Shown here piece after piece: positions 39,401 to 50,652 of a stretch of 64,000 nucleotides of DNA (within the stretch, counting starts at the first letter, position 1; each line of letters starts with the position of its first letter). Where the stretch lies: positions 3,410,001 to 3,474,000 of the forward strand of contig JAPDPK010000054.1 of NCBI GenBank assembly GCA_031772115.1. The letters run 5' to 3'. This DNA comes from Heritiera littoralis (taxonomy: Eukaryota > Streptophyta > Magnoliopsida > Malvales > Malvaceae). Under the pieces are notes generated by a model. The model had not been told where the DNA came from. It worked only from the letters and a program-made list of their open reading frames with translations, and did no database searches. The position numbers and the translations under genes were made by a program.

Positions 39401-40114
39401 AGCACCACTCTTCCAATAAACACCACCTCCGTTTGCCACCAGTGTCCCTCTGGATGAATCATTTGACGGGCTTGAAACTTCATTGCCTTGAAAATGGTTG
39501 ACGCTCAAAGGTGAACTTTGAGAAGACGATGTCTCCGAGTTTCCTAGAATTAGCTCCCTCGGTGATGCTGGAACTGACATATCCAACTGATCGAAAAGGT
39601 AATTTATCAATTTATCTGCATCGGACGGTAGAACTGGCGGGAAATTCTGCGCCAAAGCCAACAAGAAAGCCCTAGATATTGCTGAATCATTGCTGTTTGT
39701 ATCGTGGTTACCAACCGCGGCCGTAACTACCTTCCCGACCAAACCGGCGATCTCGGAAGCGAAATCACGAGACGAATCAGCGGATTCAGACACGTATTTC
39801 AAGAAGTCGACGTAGAATGAAGCAATTGAATCGGAGTTATACGACTGCGGCCAAAAGGAACGGCGAAAAGACGCCGGAATAACCCCAAAAAACTCTAGCA
39901 TCACCAATTTGGGGCGGTTATCCGTGGAATGGGGGCATTTAGAGAGAAATCGCGAGACCGCGAGCACCGCATTGAGTTGCGACCTTGAAACCCTAGGTGA
40001 TCCGCCCAGCAGCGACTCCGGCTGCAGACACCTTCCACAAATCCAGGCGATTTTATCGCTAAAATGCTCCGGCTTTGTCGCTATAATGTCGCAGAGTTCG
40101 ATCATCGACTCCAT
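24472..40114 (-). CDS. PI4KA1: phosphatidylinositol 4-kinase alpha (26 exons, 2009 aa)
   Basis: It phosphorylates phosphatidylinositol to PI4P, at the plasma membrane in plants. Exons, 5' to 3': 39176-40114, 38604-38945, 38351-38512, 37745-37915, 37435-37593, 37216-37343, 36636-36942, 35858-36026, 35416-35633, 33902-34060, 33608-33787, 32597-33124, 32136-32495, 31621-31835, 30717-30900, 30438-30571, 30157-30310, 29625-29888, 28963-29040, 28783-28821, 27526-27698, 27243-27438, 26602-26742, 25904-26112, 24825-24986, 24472-24730. All borders are GT..AG, phases match, and the sum is 6030 bp. The start MESMIELCDIIATKPEHF resembles Arabidopsis PI4K alpha 1 (about 2030 aa). The PIK helical domain lies around residues 1390-1600. 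The kinase catalytic loop DRHNGN is at about 1860-1865, and the metal-binding HVDFGF aspartate is at about 1878. No break was seen, so the gene looks functional. The ends of exons 1 and 22 are the least certain borders. Confidence 0.95.
31215..31378 (-). mobile_element. Au-type SINE in a PI4K alpha intron
   Basis: On the minus strand this reads as an Au SINE: GTTGAGCCTTACAACAATGG, then GGTAAAGGTTGCTTC, GTGACCTGGAGGTCAC (B-box region), GGAAACAGCCTCTCCC, GGGAAGGCTGTGTACA and GTGGGAGCCTTGAGC, ending in T-rich DNA. Au SINEs are widespread in angiosperms. It has the same orientation as the host gene and lies in the intron 30901-31620. Confidence 0.85.
34474..34632 (-). mobile_element. Au-type SINE in a PI4K alpha intron (second copy)
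   Basis: It has the same block order as the copy at 31215: a TTGGTGCAATGG-type 5' part, GTGACCTGAACGTCAC, CAGAAACAACCTCTCTGT, GAGAAGGCTACGTGCA and GTGGGAGCCTTGTGTACTGG. It lies in the intron 34061-35415 in host orientation and is diverged from the other copies. Confidence 0.85.
36121..36180. repeat. (TTA)n followed by a run of 28 G in a PI4K alpha intron
   Basis: Positions 36149-36176 are an uninterrupted G run, preceded by TTA repeats. In the transcript it would be a C run. It lies in the intron 36027-36635, well away from both splice sites. Confidence 0.95.
37088..37175 (-). mobile_element. 3' half of an Au-type SINE in a PI4K alpha intron
   Basis: Only the distal half remains: GGGAAGGCTGTCTACATATG, ATCCCACAATGTGCGAGCC and TTGTGCACTGTG, followed on the minus strand by a T/A-rich end. 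The tRNA-related promoter half is missing, as in 5'-truncated insertions. It lies in the intron 36943-37215. Confidence 0.75.
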
Positions 40115-40208
40115 TTTTGATCTCCAAAATTCTGAGTTAGAATCCGATCAAATTAAATCTCGCAATCGGATTTCGTCACTGAAAAGATCGCATAAATGAC
40201 CAAAAATG

Positions 40209-40218
40209 TTAGGGTTTC
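40209..40218 (-). promoter_or_regulatory. telo-box in the PI4K alpha leader/promoter
   Basis: AAACCCTAA on the minus strand lies about 100 bp upstream of the start codon. Such telo-boxes are common near the starts of plant growth-related genes. Function here is inferred from sequence only. Confidence 0.4.
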
Positions 40219-40559
40219 GGATTCTCATTTGGATATTAAGCAGCTGCTTCGTAACGTCGCTGTTGTTTCTGTTTTTGTATCTGTCGCCGTAGCCATTGTC
40301 TCCTTTTCTTTTATTCCCTCTTTCTCAGCCTTTTATATATGGATTTATATATTCTCCTCTTTCTCTTGTTTCCTTAATTTTTTTGTTTTTAATGGATTTA
40401 ATGCTAAATGCGAAGTTTGTTTCTTTCTCTCCTCGCGCCAGTCGGATTTTTTTTTCCTGTTTTTTTCAGCGTATTCTCGTCTAGTGTTTCCTTCTTTAAT
40501 CCGTTGTCGTCTCAGTTAACGAGCGAGTTTAGCTAATCATAACGTCACGTGACTCTAGA

Positions 40560-41885
40560 ATTTAATTTGGATGAATTTGAATTAATTGAAAAAATTAAAG
40601 AAGGAAGAACTCTTGAGTTCAATCTTCATTAAATATATTTTTGAAAAGGGGTGAAAAGTTTTAATTATGATTAAGTTTCGAGTAAAAATAATATTAGATC
40701 ATTAAAACGGATGATAATACCTGTGATTTATACAAAAAAATTAAAAATGTAAACCCAAAATTTTGAGTCAAAAAAAGAAAACTCAAATTCAAAATTTTCA
40801 TACTTGACACAATTCAAACACATTATGATATGAGTTTGATACGATCTGAACTCAATATCGATTTAATTCGAAATCCATAAAAATCAAATTTATAATTTGA
40901 AAAAGATCGAATAATAATTATATGATTATATTTAAGAATAAGTAGATAAATAAATGGTATATTTTTTTAAATAAAAGTTTTAAAATTTTGAAAACAATTA
41001 TTATTTATTATACAATTATATCAATAAAAATAATAACTTCGCCTATGTTGAACGTAGTCAATCTCAAGTCCAAATAAAGTAAGAGGGTTAGTTGTAGGTT
41101 TGGACAATCAATCACTTAAAATTTATTTAATTTTTATTAGATAAATTATAATATGAAATTTGTGTTAAATCTCTTAACAGTAATATACGTTGATTCTCGT
41201 ATATTTAGGATACTTTTAACATATTTTATATCTGATAAGTTTAAATTTATACTTAATTATATATTATTTACTTTAATCTTAAAGTAAGGTCAAATTTGAT
41301 AACCTTATTGTAGAATTCTCCAATTTACTACTAACTGAATATTAAGCACTTAACCGTATAAAAAAAAATTTTCTTTGCCAAATAGCCGCATAAATTTAGT
41401 TGAGTAATGGATAGCCGTAAGAAAGCAATTCTAAAATTTGCTATCCATGCAAGCTGCGCAACTGAACAATTTTTTCTTCTGTAAGTGCACGTTCGTTTTA
41501 CGATTTAAAATTAATTTTGTTTAGGTTAATGATAAACAATAAAGTTCTACTAATAGTGAAAACAAATTCAAATAAAAGGATGGCTGTACAAATGGACAAA
41601 TTTAAATAAAAGGAATTTATGGTTAAATTTTCAAGTTTTGAGATATGATATGGAATATTAAATTATTAGTAATATTTATAATAACAATGAATTTAATCTT
41701 TTATAAAAGTAGATTGGAAAATTTAACTATTTTATTAAGAAAATAAAATCCAAATTTAAATTTTCTATTTTAAAAAAATTCTATTATGCTTTGACAAATA
41801 TTACAATTCGATAATTATAATTATGTTAAATATAATGAAAAATGCTAAACTGTCTACAAAATTAGTCCAAATAATGCAAATGAGG

Positions 41886-41922
<37 letters not shown>

Positions 41923-42477
41923 TTAAATAAAGAAAACTAGAATTTTGTTTTTTGAATAACAAAATATATATTATTATTGCATATTCAAATAAGTTATATT
42001 AAAATTAATAAAATTATTTGTGTAAATTACTATTATTTTATTTCCTTAAGTAAAAAGATAAGCATCATCTTTTAATTAAATGTTAGAATATATATTTTTA
42101 TTTTTAAAATTCACATTATTTACCTCATATCGTTATCTTACCTCCCCATTTTTAAATTGAAATGCATCTCAAATACAATTTACTAATTATAACTATTCTT
42201 TGCAATGTTAAGCAATAATCTGTGAAAGGAGAGCATTTTAATTATTATTATTATTATTTTTTTCCATACATGCAACACTCTTCGAGTTTTAGAAGATCAT
42301 ACTTTTTGGATATATATATATACACACACAGAGACATGCTTATGCTTAGTTATAGTCTGGTTTCAACTATTCAAATACGCTACTGTCTACTGATTTACTG
42401 CAAATGGAGTATCAGTATATTAATGGATTTACACAAAAAGGAATAAGGAAAAACAACTAATCCAGCACAGTTAATCA

Positions 42478-42517
<40 letters not shown>

Positions 42518-43074
42518 TTGATTAACACTTCCTCTGTGTGTCAGTGTTGCAATTTGGTGAATTAAGAACACAGAAGCATTGCCTCCAGGAAAACATCTAA
42601 ACTGCATACTGTACTGCTCATTTTCACATTTAAGCAAAAATAAATAGATAAAAATGGAAAAGGCACTATATTTTCAAAGCTTCATACCTGCCATGAAACT
42701 CAATTTGCACAATGCTACAAACACGAAAATTTACAGGATATATATCAAGAATAGTTTGGTTGCATACTTGCATATGCTAAAATTTTTCAGCAGATTAATG
42801 GTTTATGCAGCATTAATTATTTATGAACAAAGCCATTCAAGTAAACATGAAAATATCTTTTATCAAACACTTGTCTTGCCATATCATAAACCAAGATTAC
42901 AATACCCTATGTAATGCTGTTGGCAACAGTAAAACATCGTAGTTTATGTAATAACAGCAGAAAATAGTTATGATCAGAAGATGTAAATTGCTAAAACCCT
43001 ACTACCTAGTACCAAACTAAATTGTCCTAGTCAAGAAAGCTACCTCAATTTACATTCTCCTGAAATGATCGAGC
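40560..43074. other. intergenic AT-rich DNA
   Basis: There is no supported gene. Long TA microsatellites lie at 41891-41919 and 42480-42514. The small frames at 42222-42914 are low-complexity or unremarkable. The part nearest 43074 is probably the 3' UTR of the DUF7086 gene. Confidence 0.45.
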
Positions 43075-44010
43075 TTATCTCTCAAAAGGGCCATTAGGAT
43101 CCAGTTGCTTGCAAATACCAAGATAAGTGAGGTAAAGAACGCGATCTTTGGCACCAGTACGATGATTTTTGGTGTGTTTGCAGAAATACTTCAACTGCTC
43201 GAGAGTACAACATCCCAGAAATCCCCCAAGAAGCAAAAATAGCCAATTGATCGATTTCTTCTTGTCAGAAATCACTGGCTTCGCACTGTTTTCCTGATTA
43301 CAAAACTTGCATTTGGGTAGCGCCGGATTCATCCAAGCAGCCGGAGCCCTCTCGTGCATGGAACTCTTGTTCGCCGATATATACTTCCATATTTCAATGA
43401 ACTTGTCTTTCAAATCATAAGCAATCTCGTATTGTCGCTCACACCTCTTGCATTGAACATCACCGGTGATTGTTACTATTTGTTTTGACATCAAATAGCT
43501 AAAGCTATGAACCGTGGCTCGATGGGTTGTGGCCCACGGAAATGGCGGAGGGACAATCTCGCTTTTCCCTTCTCGCGGGGCCTGTGCAGGGTTCCTCCTA
43601 ACACGTGAAGGGCGAGAAGTGCCAGCTACAACCGCCGAAGACGGCGGCGTGTAGACAGGCTCTTGAGGGTACACGACGGGGACATGAGACGAGGCTTCTT
43701 TGACAGAAGCGAAGTTATAAAAAAGAGGATGCGAGGCGGATAACCGGAGAGGGAATTGAGACAGCGGCGGCGGTTGGGAAAGCAGAGTTTCCATTGACAA
43801 AGACTGGGAAACCATTTCTTGGGGTTGATCTTGTTGCTGCGGAAGCGTCGTTGGCAGAGGAGTACTCTCAGTCGGCGCCGGCGGAAGCGGCTCCTCCGAC
43901 AATTTAACTTTGCTCCTTCTTGAAGGATACGACAAAGACAACGCTAGAAAATCGCTGTCTTCTTGATATTCAATGTTCTTTCTTTTCCTGTTGGTTTCTT
44001 GGTCTTTCAT
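43075..44010 (-). CDS. DUF7086-type plant protein, single exon (311 aa)
   Basis: An uncharacterised plant protein that I place in the DUF7086 family. Residues about 1-170 are hydrophilic and proline-rich, with basic stretches (NRKRKN, PSRRSKVKL). They include LALSL near residue 24, which fits the LxLxL repressor (EAR) pattern. The conserved C-terminal part starts near FPWATTHRATVHSFSYL. It contains two CxxC pairs (CKRCERQYEIAYDL and CKFCNQ) that could bind one zinc ion. It ends in the block DRVLYLTYLGICKQLDPNGPF. A hydrophobic stretch (NWLFLLLGGFLGCC) lies between. The ATG is the first in frame, and the frame has no introns. Nuclear action is only an inference from the EAR-like and basic motifs. 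Confidence 0.8.
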   Translation of the reverse strand: MKDQETNRKRKNIEYQEDSDFLALSLSYPSRRSKVKLSEEPLPPAPTESTPLPTTLPQQQDQPQEMVSQSLSMETLLSQPPPLSQFPLRLSASHPLFYNFASVKEASSHVPVVYPQEPVYTPPSSAVVAGTSRPSRVRRNPAQAPREGKSEIVPPPFPWATTHRATVHSFSYLMSKQIVTITGDVQCKRCERQYEIAYDLKDKFIEIWKYISANKSSMHERAPAAWMNPALPKCKFCNQENSAKPVISDKKKSINWLFLLLGGFLGCCTLEQLKYFCKHTKNHRTGAKDRVLYLTYLGICKQLDPNGPFER

Positions 44011-44189
44011 AGTTATAAACAGATCATGCAGTTGAGAAAGAGAAAAAGAGAAAATGATCTTGAAAGACTGAAAGTGCAGAAGAAGAATGCAGAGATTTGG
44101 TTAGAGATACGAGAGAATTTAAATAGCAATTGCATTGGGATTAGAGTTCATCCTTTCAAAGTGACTACTCAAATCTTGCGTTAGTTATC

Positions 44190-46539
44190 AGATGCCTGAT
44201 TAGGGTTAATCCTTTCCGTGGATTTACTTTTGTGAGTGATGCGGACAATATTACATAGAGTTGGTGTTCACTCAAACGCTCCGTTATTTAAGTGTTTATT
44301 TTGACTATATTTTGGACTTTCAAGCATTTGAAAAAGAAAAGATTTAAGCAAAAAATAAAGATAAGAAAATTTATGTTTTTTAAAGAAAAAACATTGTGAT
44401 GAGGTTGGGTAGTTTTTTTTATTGTATTTGAAACATAACGAAACTTAGTTACTTCAAATTTTATATTATTATTTAATTTTTATGTAAATTCACTAGTTGA
44501 GTTTGGTGGTGACATGCAATTTAAATTAATGTATCAAGCATGAATTCATTTTATATATAATATAAAATTATTTTTTTGCTCATTATCTATTATTGTTATT
44601 ATTACTTCTCTAATGATTTTTATTTACTCAAAAATGATGTTTTAGATTATATAATTCATTGATGGTTATGTAAGTAATTAGTCGTTTTAATGGTAAATTG
44701 CTTTTCTCATTGATCGTGAAACTGTGGCTACATTAATGCATTAAGCATGTCTATTTGATTTTTAAAGAAAATTTTAAGCAACAAAGTCGCACTAAAATTT
44801 GGGGAATATACCTTCAAGTTGTAATAAAAAAAATTAAAATTAAAAAATTCATTTGCTATTACAATTTCAAACCAAATCAACTTAGAGATTTTTTTTAAAA
44901 TTCAAAAGGCTCAAATAATATTTTTATTTTGATAAATTTCTTTCTAATCACTTATTATCTAATCTTTTTAAATTTTTAAATTTTCAAAACACATATATCA
45001 CTTAGTATTCTCTATTTAAATTCAAAAGATACTTATCAATTTGATAAAAAAAAATACTATCAATTTGCAATTTAGTTATGCTTCAAATTTGCTATTAAGC
45101 TTATAAATTGTATGTCCTAATATTGTTGGTGTGGAAAGACGGTTATACGAGACTAATATGTGAATTGGATGCAAAAGTGGCCATTGAATTAATCAATTCA
45201 GTAGATGTAAGTATGCATCTTTTGGAGGATATCATAGTTGACATTCGAGATCGATTTTAACATATTTAAGGGAAATTTATCGCGAATGCTTTGGCCAAAT
45301 CAACTTCTAATTTGGACGAAGATTACGAAAAGCTCCAAATTGTTTAAAAATGTAGTTATCAGCAGATGATAGAGGAATAGTTTCTCCCATAAATATGAAA
45401 TTTGCTTACTTTATATGGGTGTCAATGGTGAAGAATTACTATTGTTGAAGCTTATGTTGCAGTAAACAAACTTTTTTCTTGCTCACTAACATTTTTATTA
45501 GAAATGGCTTAATATGCAAACATACTTTCTATATTTATCACAAAATGGAATTATACTATCAACGTCTAATTATATGAAAATCAATCATAAACGTTTCAAA
45601 TAACAGAATTAAAGAGATTTCCGTTAACTCTTTTTAACGTCATTAAGTTTTATTATTATGCAACTGTAACGAAAATTAAAAAAATTTAAATGAAATGTAC
45701 TTAATTTGTTCTTTTGAAACGTTTGAGATTGATTTTTATACAAATAAACGTTAAGAATTTAATTTTATTTTATGACAATTATTGAGAACATATTTGAATA
45801 TTAAACCTTACGAAATAAATGGAATATCGTATGTTTTGATACCATATCCATCATGTGGTTATATGATTCTCAAATTTTAAAGATAATCTTTAATTTAAAA
45901 ATAAACTTCATATTAAATTTTAAATGAGTCAAAATGTTTTACCTTACACTAATATGCCGGTTGCAACTCAAACACGTGCCATGGTACTCCCGCACGTGCT
46001 GGTTTCAATGCACAAACTCCATCCCACAACACGACCCTGACGTCTGGGTCTCATTGTGGCACCGGCACATAGACATTGATTAATTTTCCCATATTAAACC
46101 AAAACATCGGGGCAAAGTGACATTATTAATTGAAGTTAATTATTGCTTTGCTAAAATAGAATAATTCAATGAATTGGTGCTAATCATTTTTCACGGTCAC
46201 TATGAAATAATAAAGAAAATATCTAAAAATAATCAGTATTTTTTTTTGTTCATATGAGATACAAGAGTGAGTGGGAAATCAAACCTTGGACTCAATCTCT
46301 TTTAAAGAAAGATAACAATCACTAAGCTAAGCCTTGGTTATTAAGTAATATTTAAATGCATTAGTTGAATGCAATAATGTGCACCAAGCCCAATTATTAT
46401 GATAAACTCAATTTACAATTTAATGAAGTTATTAAACTTTCTTAATTTAATTAATTATGTAATTGACTTCTCAAAAAAATACTCTATAAAATTAACGACC
46501 AACATAAAAGTTTTAATTAGTTAATCAAACTTCCTGATT
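44190..46539. other. intergenic AT-rich DNA with a few relics
   Basis: This holds the LINE RNase H relic at 45165-45348, a promoter-like GC-richer patch at 45960-46060 and a decayed minus-strand SINE at about 46240-46345 (A-box-like TTAGCTTAGTGATT, B-box-like AGGTTTGATTTCC). Nothing else could be supported. Confidence 0.45.
45165..45348 (+). pseudogene. relic of a LINE-type RNase H domain
   Basis: The frame LDAKVAIELINSVDVSMHLL .. DIIVDIRDRF .. ANALAKST resembles the RNase H-like domain common at the end of plant LINE polyproteins. Two stop codons interrupt it near 45257-45270. Neither upstream reverse transcriptase nor a tail is visible. Confidence 0.55.
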
Positions 46540-46769
46540 AATATGCTGATTAAAATGCCAATGAGGCCTTAGCTTAGTGGCAATGAGGAAGTTCCAGGTT
46601 CGAATCTCACTGAATGTGAGTTCGAATTAGTTTATTTGTTATTTATTTAGTTTGTTGTTATCATTTGTATTTACCAATTTATCAAGTTATCGGTTCATGG
46701 AATGTAATATACTGATTGTGATTGTAACTTTGATAAGAATGTATTATTCAAAAAAAATATGCTAGTTAA
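46540..46769 (+). mobile_element. tRNA-derived SINE with imperfect 14-bp target duplication
   Basis: The body (about 46554-46755) has an A box TAGCTTAGTGG (46570-46580) and a B box GGTTCGAATC (46597-46606) at normal spacing, and ends in a run of A. The flanks AATATGCTGATTAA (46540-46553) and AATATGCTAGTTAA (46756-46769) differ at two positions, as expected of an older insertion. Confidence 0.75.
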
Positions 46770-47614
46770 GATTTGGAATATAATTTTATTATTAGTCTAC
46801 ATGGGAAATTAGAGTGTACAAATATTAATCGGTAGCATGATTATTTAGAGTACCTATTTCATGTTTTTTCACAACATCATCTAATTGGCTCGTGGTCCAA
46901 TATTATAAATTATCAACATCAATTTAATTTCTTTATTATTAAGGAGACGAATAATAATCACTTATTATCCAATAGTTGTTAAATTTAAATAATTAGTCTG
47001 GTAAAAATTGATAATTAAGGTATTGCATAGATTTTTTTTTTGTAAATTTAATAAAATATTAGAGGAAAGTATTTTTGTGTATCATTTTATTACTCTACCA
47101 ATTTTGAGTCTCAACTCAACTTGGTATATATGTACGGCCAAATAATGAGTACTTATATGGTAAGGCCAAACCCTAATATTGCCGAAGGGAGTAACCATAT
47201 TTTGTTCTATCATTTTCATTGAATTCAACGCCGAAAGTAAAATCTCTTTCTCTTTCTCTTTCTCGTTCGTCTAACTCAATATTTTTTTTCAATTTAAAGG
47301 TAATTTTTGCATTTTTATCTTAACTTTGTTCGTTTGATCTAGTTTAAACAAAATTATTCGATTGTTTAGCAGTTAATTGATAAAAAAAGTGAATTTTCAT
47401 TACGTCATTTTGTTTTAAATTTTGTGAAAATTAGATTAGGGTTTAAGAATTTCTATCATTACAACAATCAGGTAATTCAATTATCTTTACTCTTTAAAGT
47501 TTATGATATTGGCTATGAAATGTTGCTATTGTGATTAGTTAATTTGAATTAGTAATGAAAAGAATGAAATAATCAATGCTCCACTTGTTTGGTTGATAGT
47601 TCAATTCAAGAGCA

Positions 47615-47899
47615 ATGGACAACGTTGTGGATTGCCTAGAAAAGGCCTACCAAGAATTTGTTGCTGCCGCGGCTAATGTGCTGGAAGCGAAGGCATCCGC
47701 CAATGGCGAGAGAACTGCAGCCACGGATGCCGCCTTGGAAAACTTCAAGAAGATATGGGAATCGTTCAAAGTGGCTTGTGACCAGGCGGACGAGTTGGTT
47801 GATTCCGTCAAGCAAAGCATAACAGCCAACACCACATTCCCCGTTAATCAGGACATGATTGACATCTTCGACCATGCCGTAGTTGATTTTGATGATTAG
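47615..47899 (+). CDS. MED32: MED32-like Mediator subunit, short C-terminus (94 aa)
   Basis: MED32 is a plant Mediator tail-module subunit that links transcription factors to RNA polymerase II. The first 68 residues match the family well: MDNVVDCLEKAYQEFVAAAA, then NVLEAKASANGERTAATDAA, LENFKKIWESFKVACDQADE and LVDSVKQS. This part is a helical, coiled-coil-prone segment. After about residue 69 the sequence (ITANTTFPVNQDMIDIFDHA..) no longer resembles the C-terminal part that I recall for MED32, and the protein ends about 50 residues early. It may be a truncated duplicate, possibly non-functional. A CT-rich leader (47240-47270) and TAGGGTTT (47436) lie upstream. LEW1-like sequence follows on the same strand. 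Confidence 0.75.
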   Translation: MDNVVDCLEKAYQEFVAAAANVLEAKASANGERTAATDAALENFKKIWESFKVACDQADELVDSVKQSITANTTFPVNQDMIDIFDHAVVDFDD

Positions 47900-48761
47900 A
47901 GATGAGCAATTCATGTTTTGGTTTCAAATGACTGAAATAAAAGCTCAAACTTGGAATGAATTTAATGGGAGGAAGAGTTAGTTAATTTTTACTCTTTTTT
48001 TTTTTGTTAGAATTTAATTTTTTACTATAATTAATTAAAATCTATAGTCTACCCTAGCATTGAGATAAATGTTTTGGAGATGATGAATTAATTAGAATCT
48101 ATATATGCAGGAGTGAATTGTTTTTCATCAAAATTTTTATTATTTTAATATTAAAATAATAGAAAAAATTAATTCACGAACAAAATTAAAAAATGGAATT
48201 TTAAAAATGATTTAGATTTTATATTTCATATATTGCAATTATGTTTTTGTTGTTAATTTTTTGTTTGCTGTATTTTTTATTAATTATTTTATCAAATGTA
48301 TAGTTATTTCAATTTATGGTAAGTTATAAAGTTTTTTTAAGAACATTTAAAATAAAGAAAAAAAAAAGATAAGTACAATTTTTTATATTTCTTAATAAAA
48401 ATAATAAATTTAAAACTAAAATTTGACATAACGATTATCAATCTCCTTTTAAAAAATTTTGGTCTAAATTTCGATTTTCTTCTTGTGCCTCACTATAAAA
48501 ATTAATAAATTTGCTTTTTTTTTCTATGCCTTTCCCTTTTCACTTCTCCATTTTCTTTCTTTTCTTTCCCCTGCCTTTTTCTTCTTTTTCTTTTTCTTTT
48601 TAATTAAAAAAGCATATGATAAATATAGAGTGGGTCAATTGGGTTTGATTCACACTTTTACAATCTTGTTCAAGGCCCAATCCGATCTGCACATCAGAGC
48701 TAGAAAAGTTCAAAATTACTTAAAAATAAAAGTGAAAAAAAATGATATTTATATTAAAGAT
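47900..48761. other. intergenic AT-rich DNA
   Basis: This probably contains the 3' UTR of the MED32-like gene in its first 200 bp. A polypyrimidine tract lies at about 48475-48600. No other feature is supported. Confidence 0.4.
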
Positions 48762-50009
48762 TAAGATCATGTTTGGGGTAGGATGATGGATAGGATAGGA
48801 TGATAATTATCTTATCTTATGTTTGGTGTACACATTAAGGGGAGGATTGAATTGTAAGAAGGATTAGTCATCCTCCTAGTATAGGATGACTTAATCTTTT
48901 CTAAAAAGTGAGGATTATTTCTAATCCCATAGGATTAGAAATAAATACTTATATTTTTTTATTTTATCATTAATATTTATATTTAAAAATTAACTTAAAC
49001 ATTTAATAAAATAGTAAGGATCTTTAATTAATTAATTAATATAATTTCTTTCTTTCTTTTTCATTTTTCCTTCTTTTTCTTTCTTTTTCTTTCTTTTTAA
49101 TTAAAGAAAAACTATAATTTTGATAAAATAATATTTTTCTTGTACACATTTTTTAAATTATTTTTTAGAAAATAAATTTTCAAACATAAAAATTATTATA
49201 AAATATATTTTTTAACTAGTTTTTTCTTAGATTTAAATTTAAATTTTTTCTTTTTAAATTTTTTTCTTTTTGCCTGAAAAAAAGAAGAAAGAAAAGTGAC
49301 TATTAACCATAAATTATTAGAAATTATATATTTTTTAATTCATCGAAATTGAATTATTAAATTTAACTTATATTTTTCCCTTTTTTGTTTTCTATATTTC
49401 CTTATAATTGACAAAAAAAAAAGATAAAGAAACTATAAAAATAAAGAAAAAATATTTAAGAATAGTCTTTTAGAAAATTTAATGTAATTAAAAAATAAAC
49501 AAATTTCCAAGAAAAACTCAAATTTCTAAAAATAAATATATTTAATTTACAATAAAAAATTATTTTAAATTTAAATCATATAAAATAAGTAAAAACAAAA
49601 ATGAAAAAATACAGAAAATGCTTTTTATAAAAATTTATTTCTTAACAAAATAATTTTTTTGAAAAAGTAATATAAATTTTTTAGAAGTAATTTTTTATTA
49701 AAAAATCAGCTAATAAATTGGACTATTAATTATAGTATTATAAATAATATTTAAAATTTTAATTTATAACAAAAAAATTATAAATTTAAATTATGTTACT
49801 TTAAAAAAGAGTATTTAAAAAAATCATTTTATATTATTTGTAATTTTACGTATAACAAATATTGTGAAAGACATGAAAAATCATCTTATCCTATTTTTAA
49901 TCATTGTACACATCAAACATAAGATAGGATGATATAATCTAATCTTATCTTATCTATAAGCTTATATTATCTTATCATATCCTCATCCTATACACCAAAC
50001 TTGACCTAA
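48762..50009. mobile_element. 1.24-kb foldback element with TAA duplication
   Basis: The element (48765-50006) is flanked by TAA (48762-48764 and 50007-50009). Its left end, GATCATGTTTGGGGTAGGAT, and the reverse complement of its right end, GGTCAAGTTTGGTGTATAGG, are related. Similarity continues over roughly 75-130 bp at each end (TATCTTATGTTTGGTGTACA near 48825; its inverse near 49905). The interior is almost pure A/T and non-coding. The TAA duplication and GTTTGG termini fit a large PIF/Harbinger-like MITE. Confidence 0.65.
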
Positions 50010-50172
50010 TGTCCTTATATTAATGTTTTATTTTTTTAAGAACATTTAAAACAAAAGAAAAAATAATAAGATAAGTATAATTTTTTATATTTCTTAATAA
50101 AAATGATAAATTAATAATTGCTACTCTTTTTTAAAAAAATTTAATTGTTCAATTCGCTCATTTTACCTCTCA

Positions 50173-50175
<3 letters not shown>

Positions 50176-50247
<72 letters not shown>

Positions 50248-50248
50248 T
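50176..50248 (+). repeat. compound (CAA)n(TAA)n microsatellite
   Basis: About ten CAA units pass directly into about fourteen TAA units. It is non-coding. Confidence 0.95.
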
Positions 50249-50652
50249 TGCTTTTTTATCTATGCCTTTCCTCCTTTTCACGATTCTATTTTCTTTCTTT
50301 TCCTTCCCTTGTCAATTTCTTCTCTCTCCTTTTTATTAAAAAAACTCAAATGGCCAATATAGAGGTGTTCACAATATAGGTGATACTGTTATTAAAAAAA
50401 TTATAATAAAATATAAAAAATATTAAAACATATAATAATTAATAAGTACAATATAATAAATGTAAATAAATTCTTATAAAAAACCCTACAAAATACATAA
50501 AAATTAAAATTAAAATCTAAAAAATAATACAAATTCAAATAAAATTATAAAAAATAAAAAACAATTTAAAAATACATTATTATACAAATATAAAAAAATT
50601 AAAATTATCAGACCAAATCGTTTAAATTTAGACTTAAAATAATAAAAGTTTG

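Noticed and set aside
42222..42914. Several frames of 74-86 aa downstream of the DUF7086 gene
   Set aside because: They are low-complexity or unremarkable and overlap TA repeats. There are no motifs, introns or family similarity.
46240..46345. Possible tRNA gene from box-like motifs
   Set aside because: There is no cloverleaf or intact boxes. It fits a decayed SINE.
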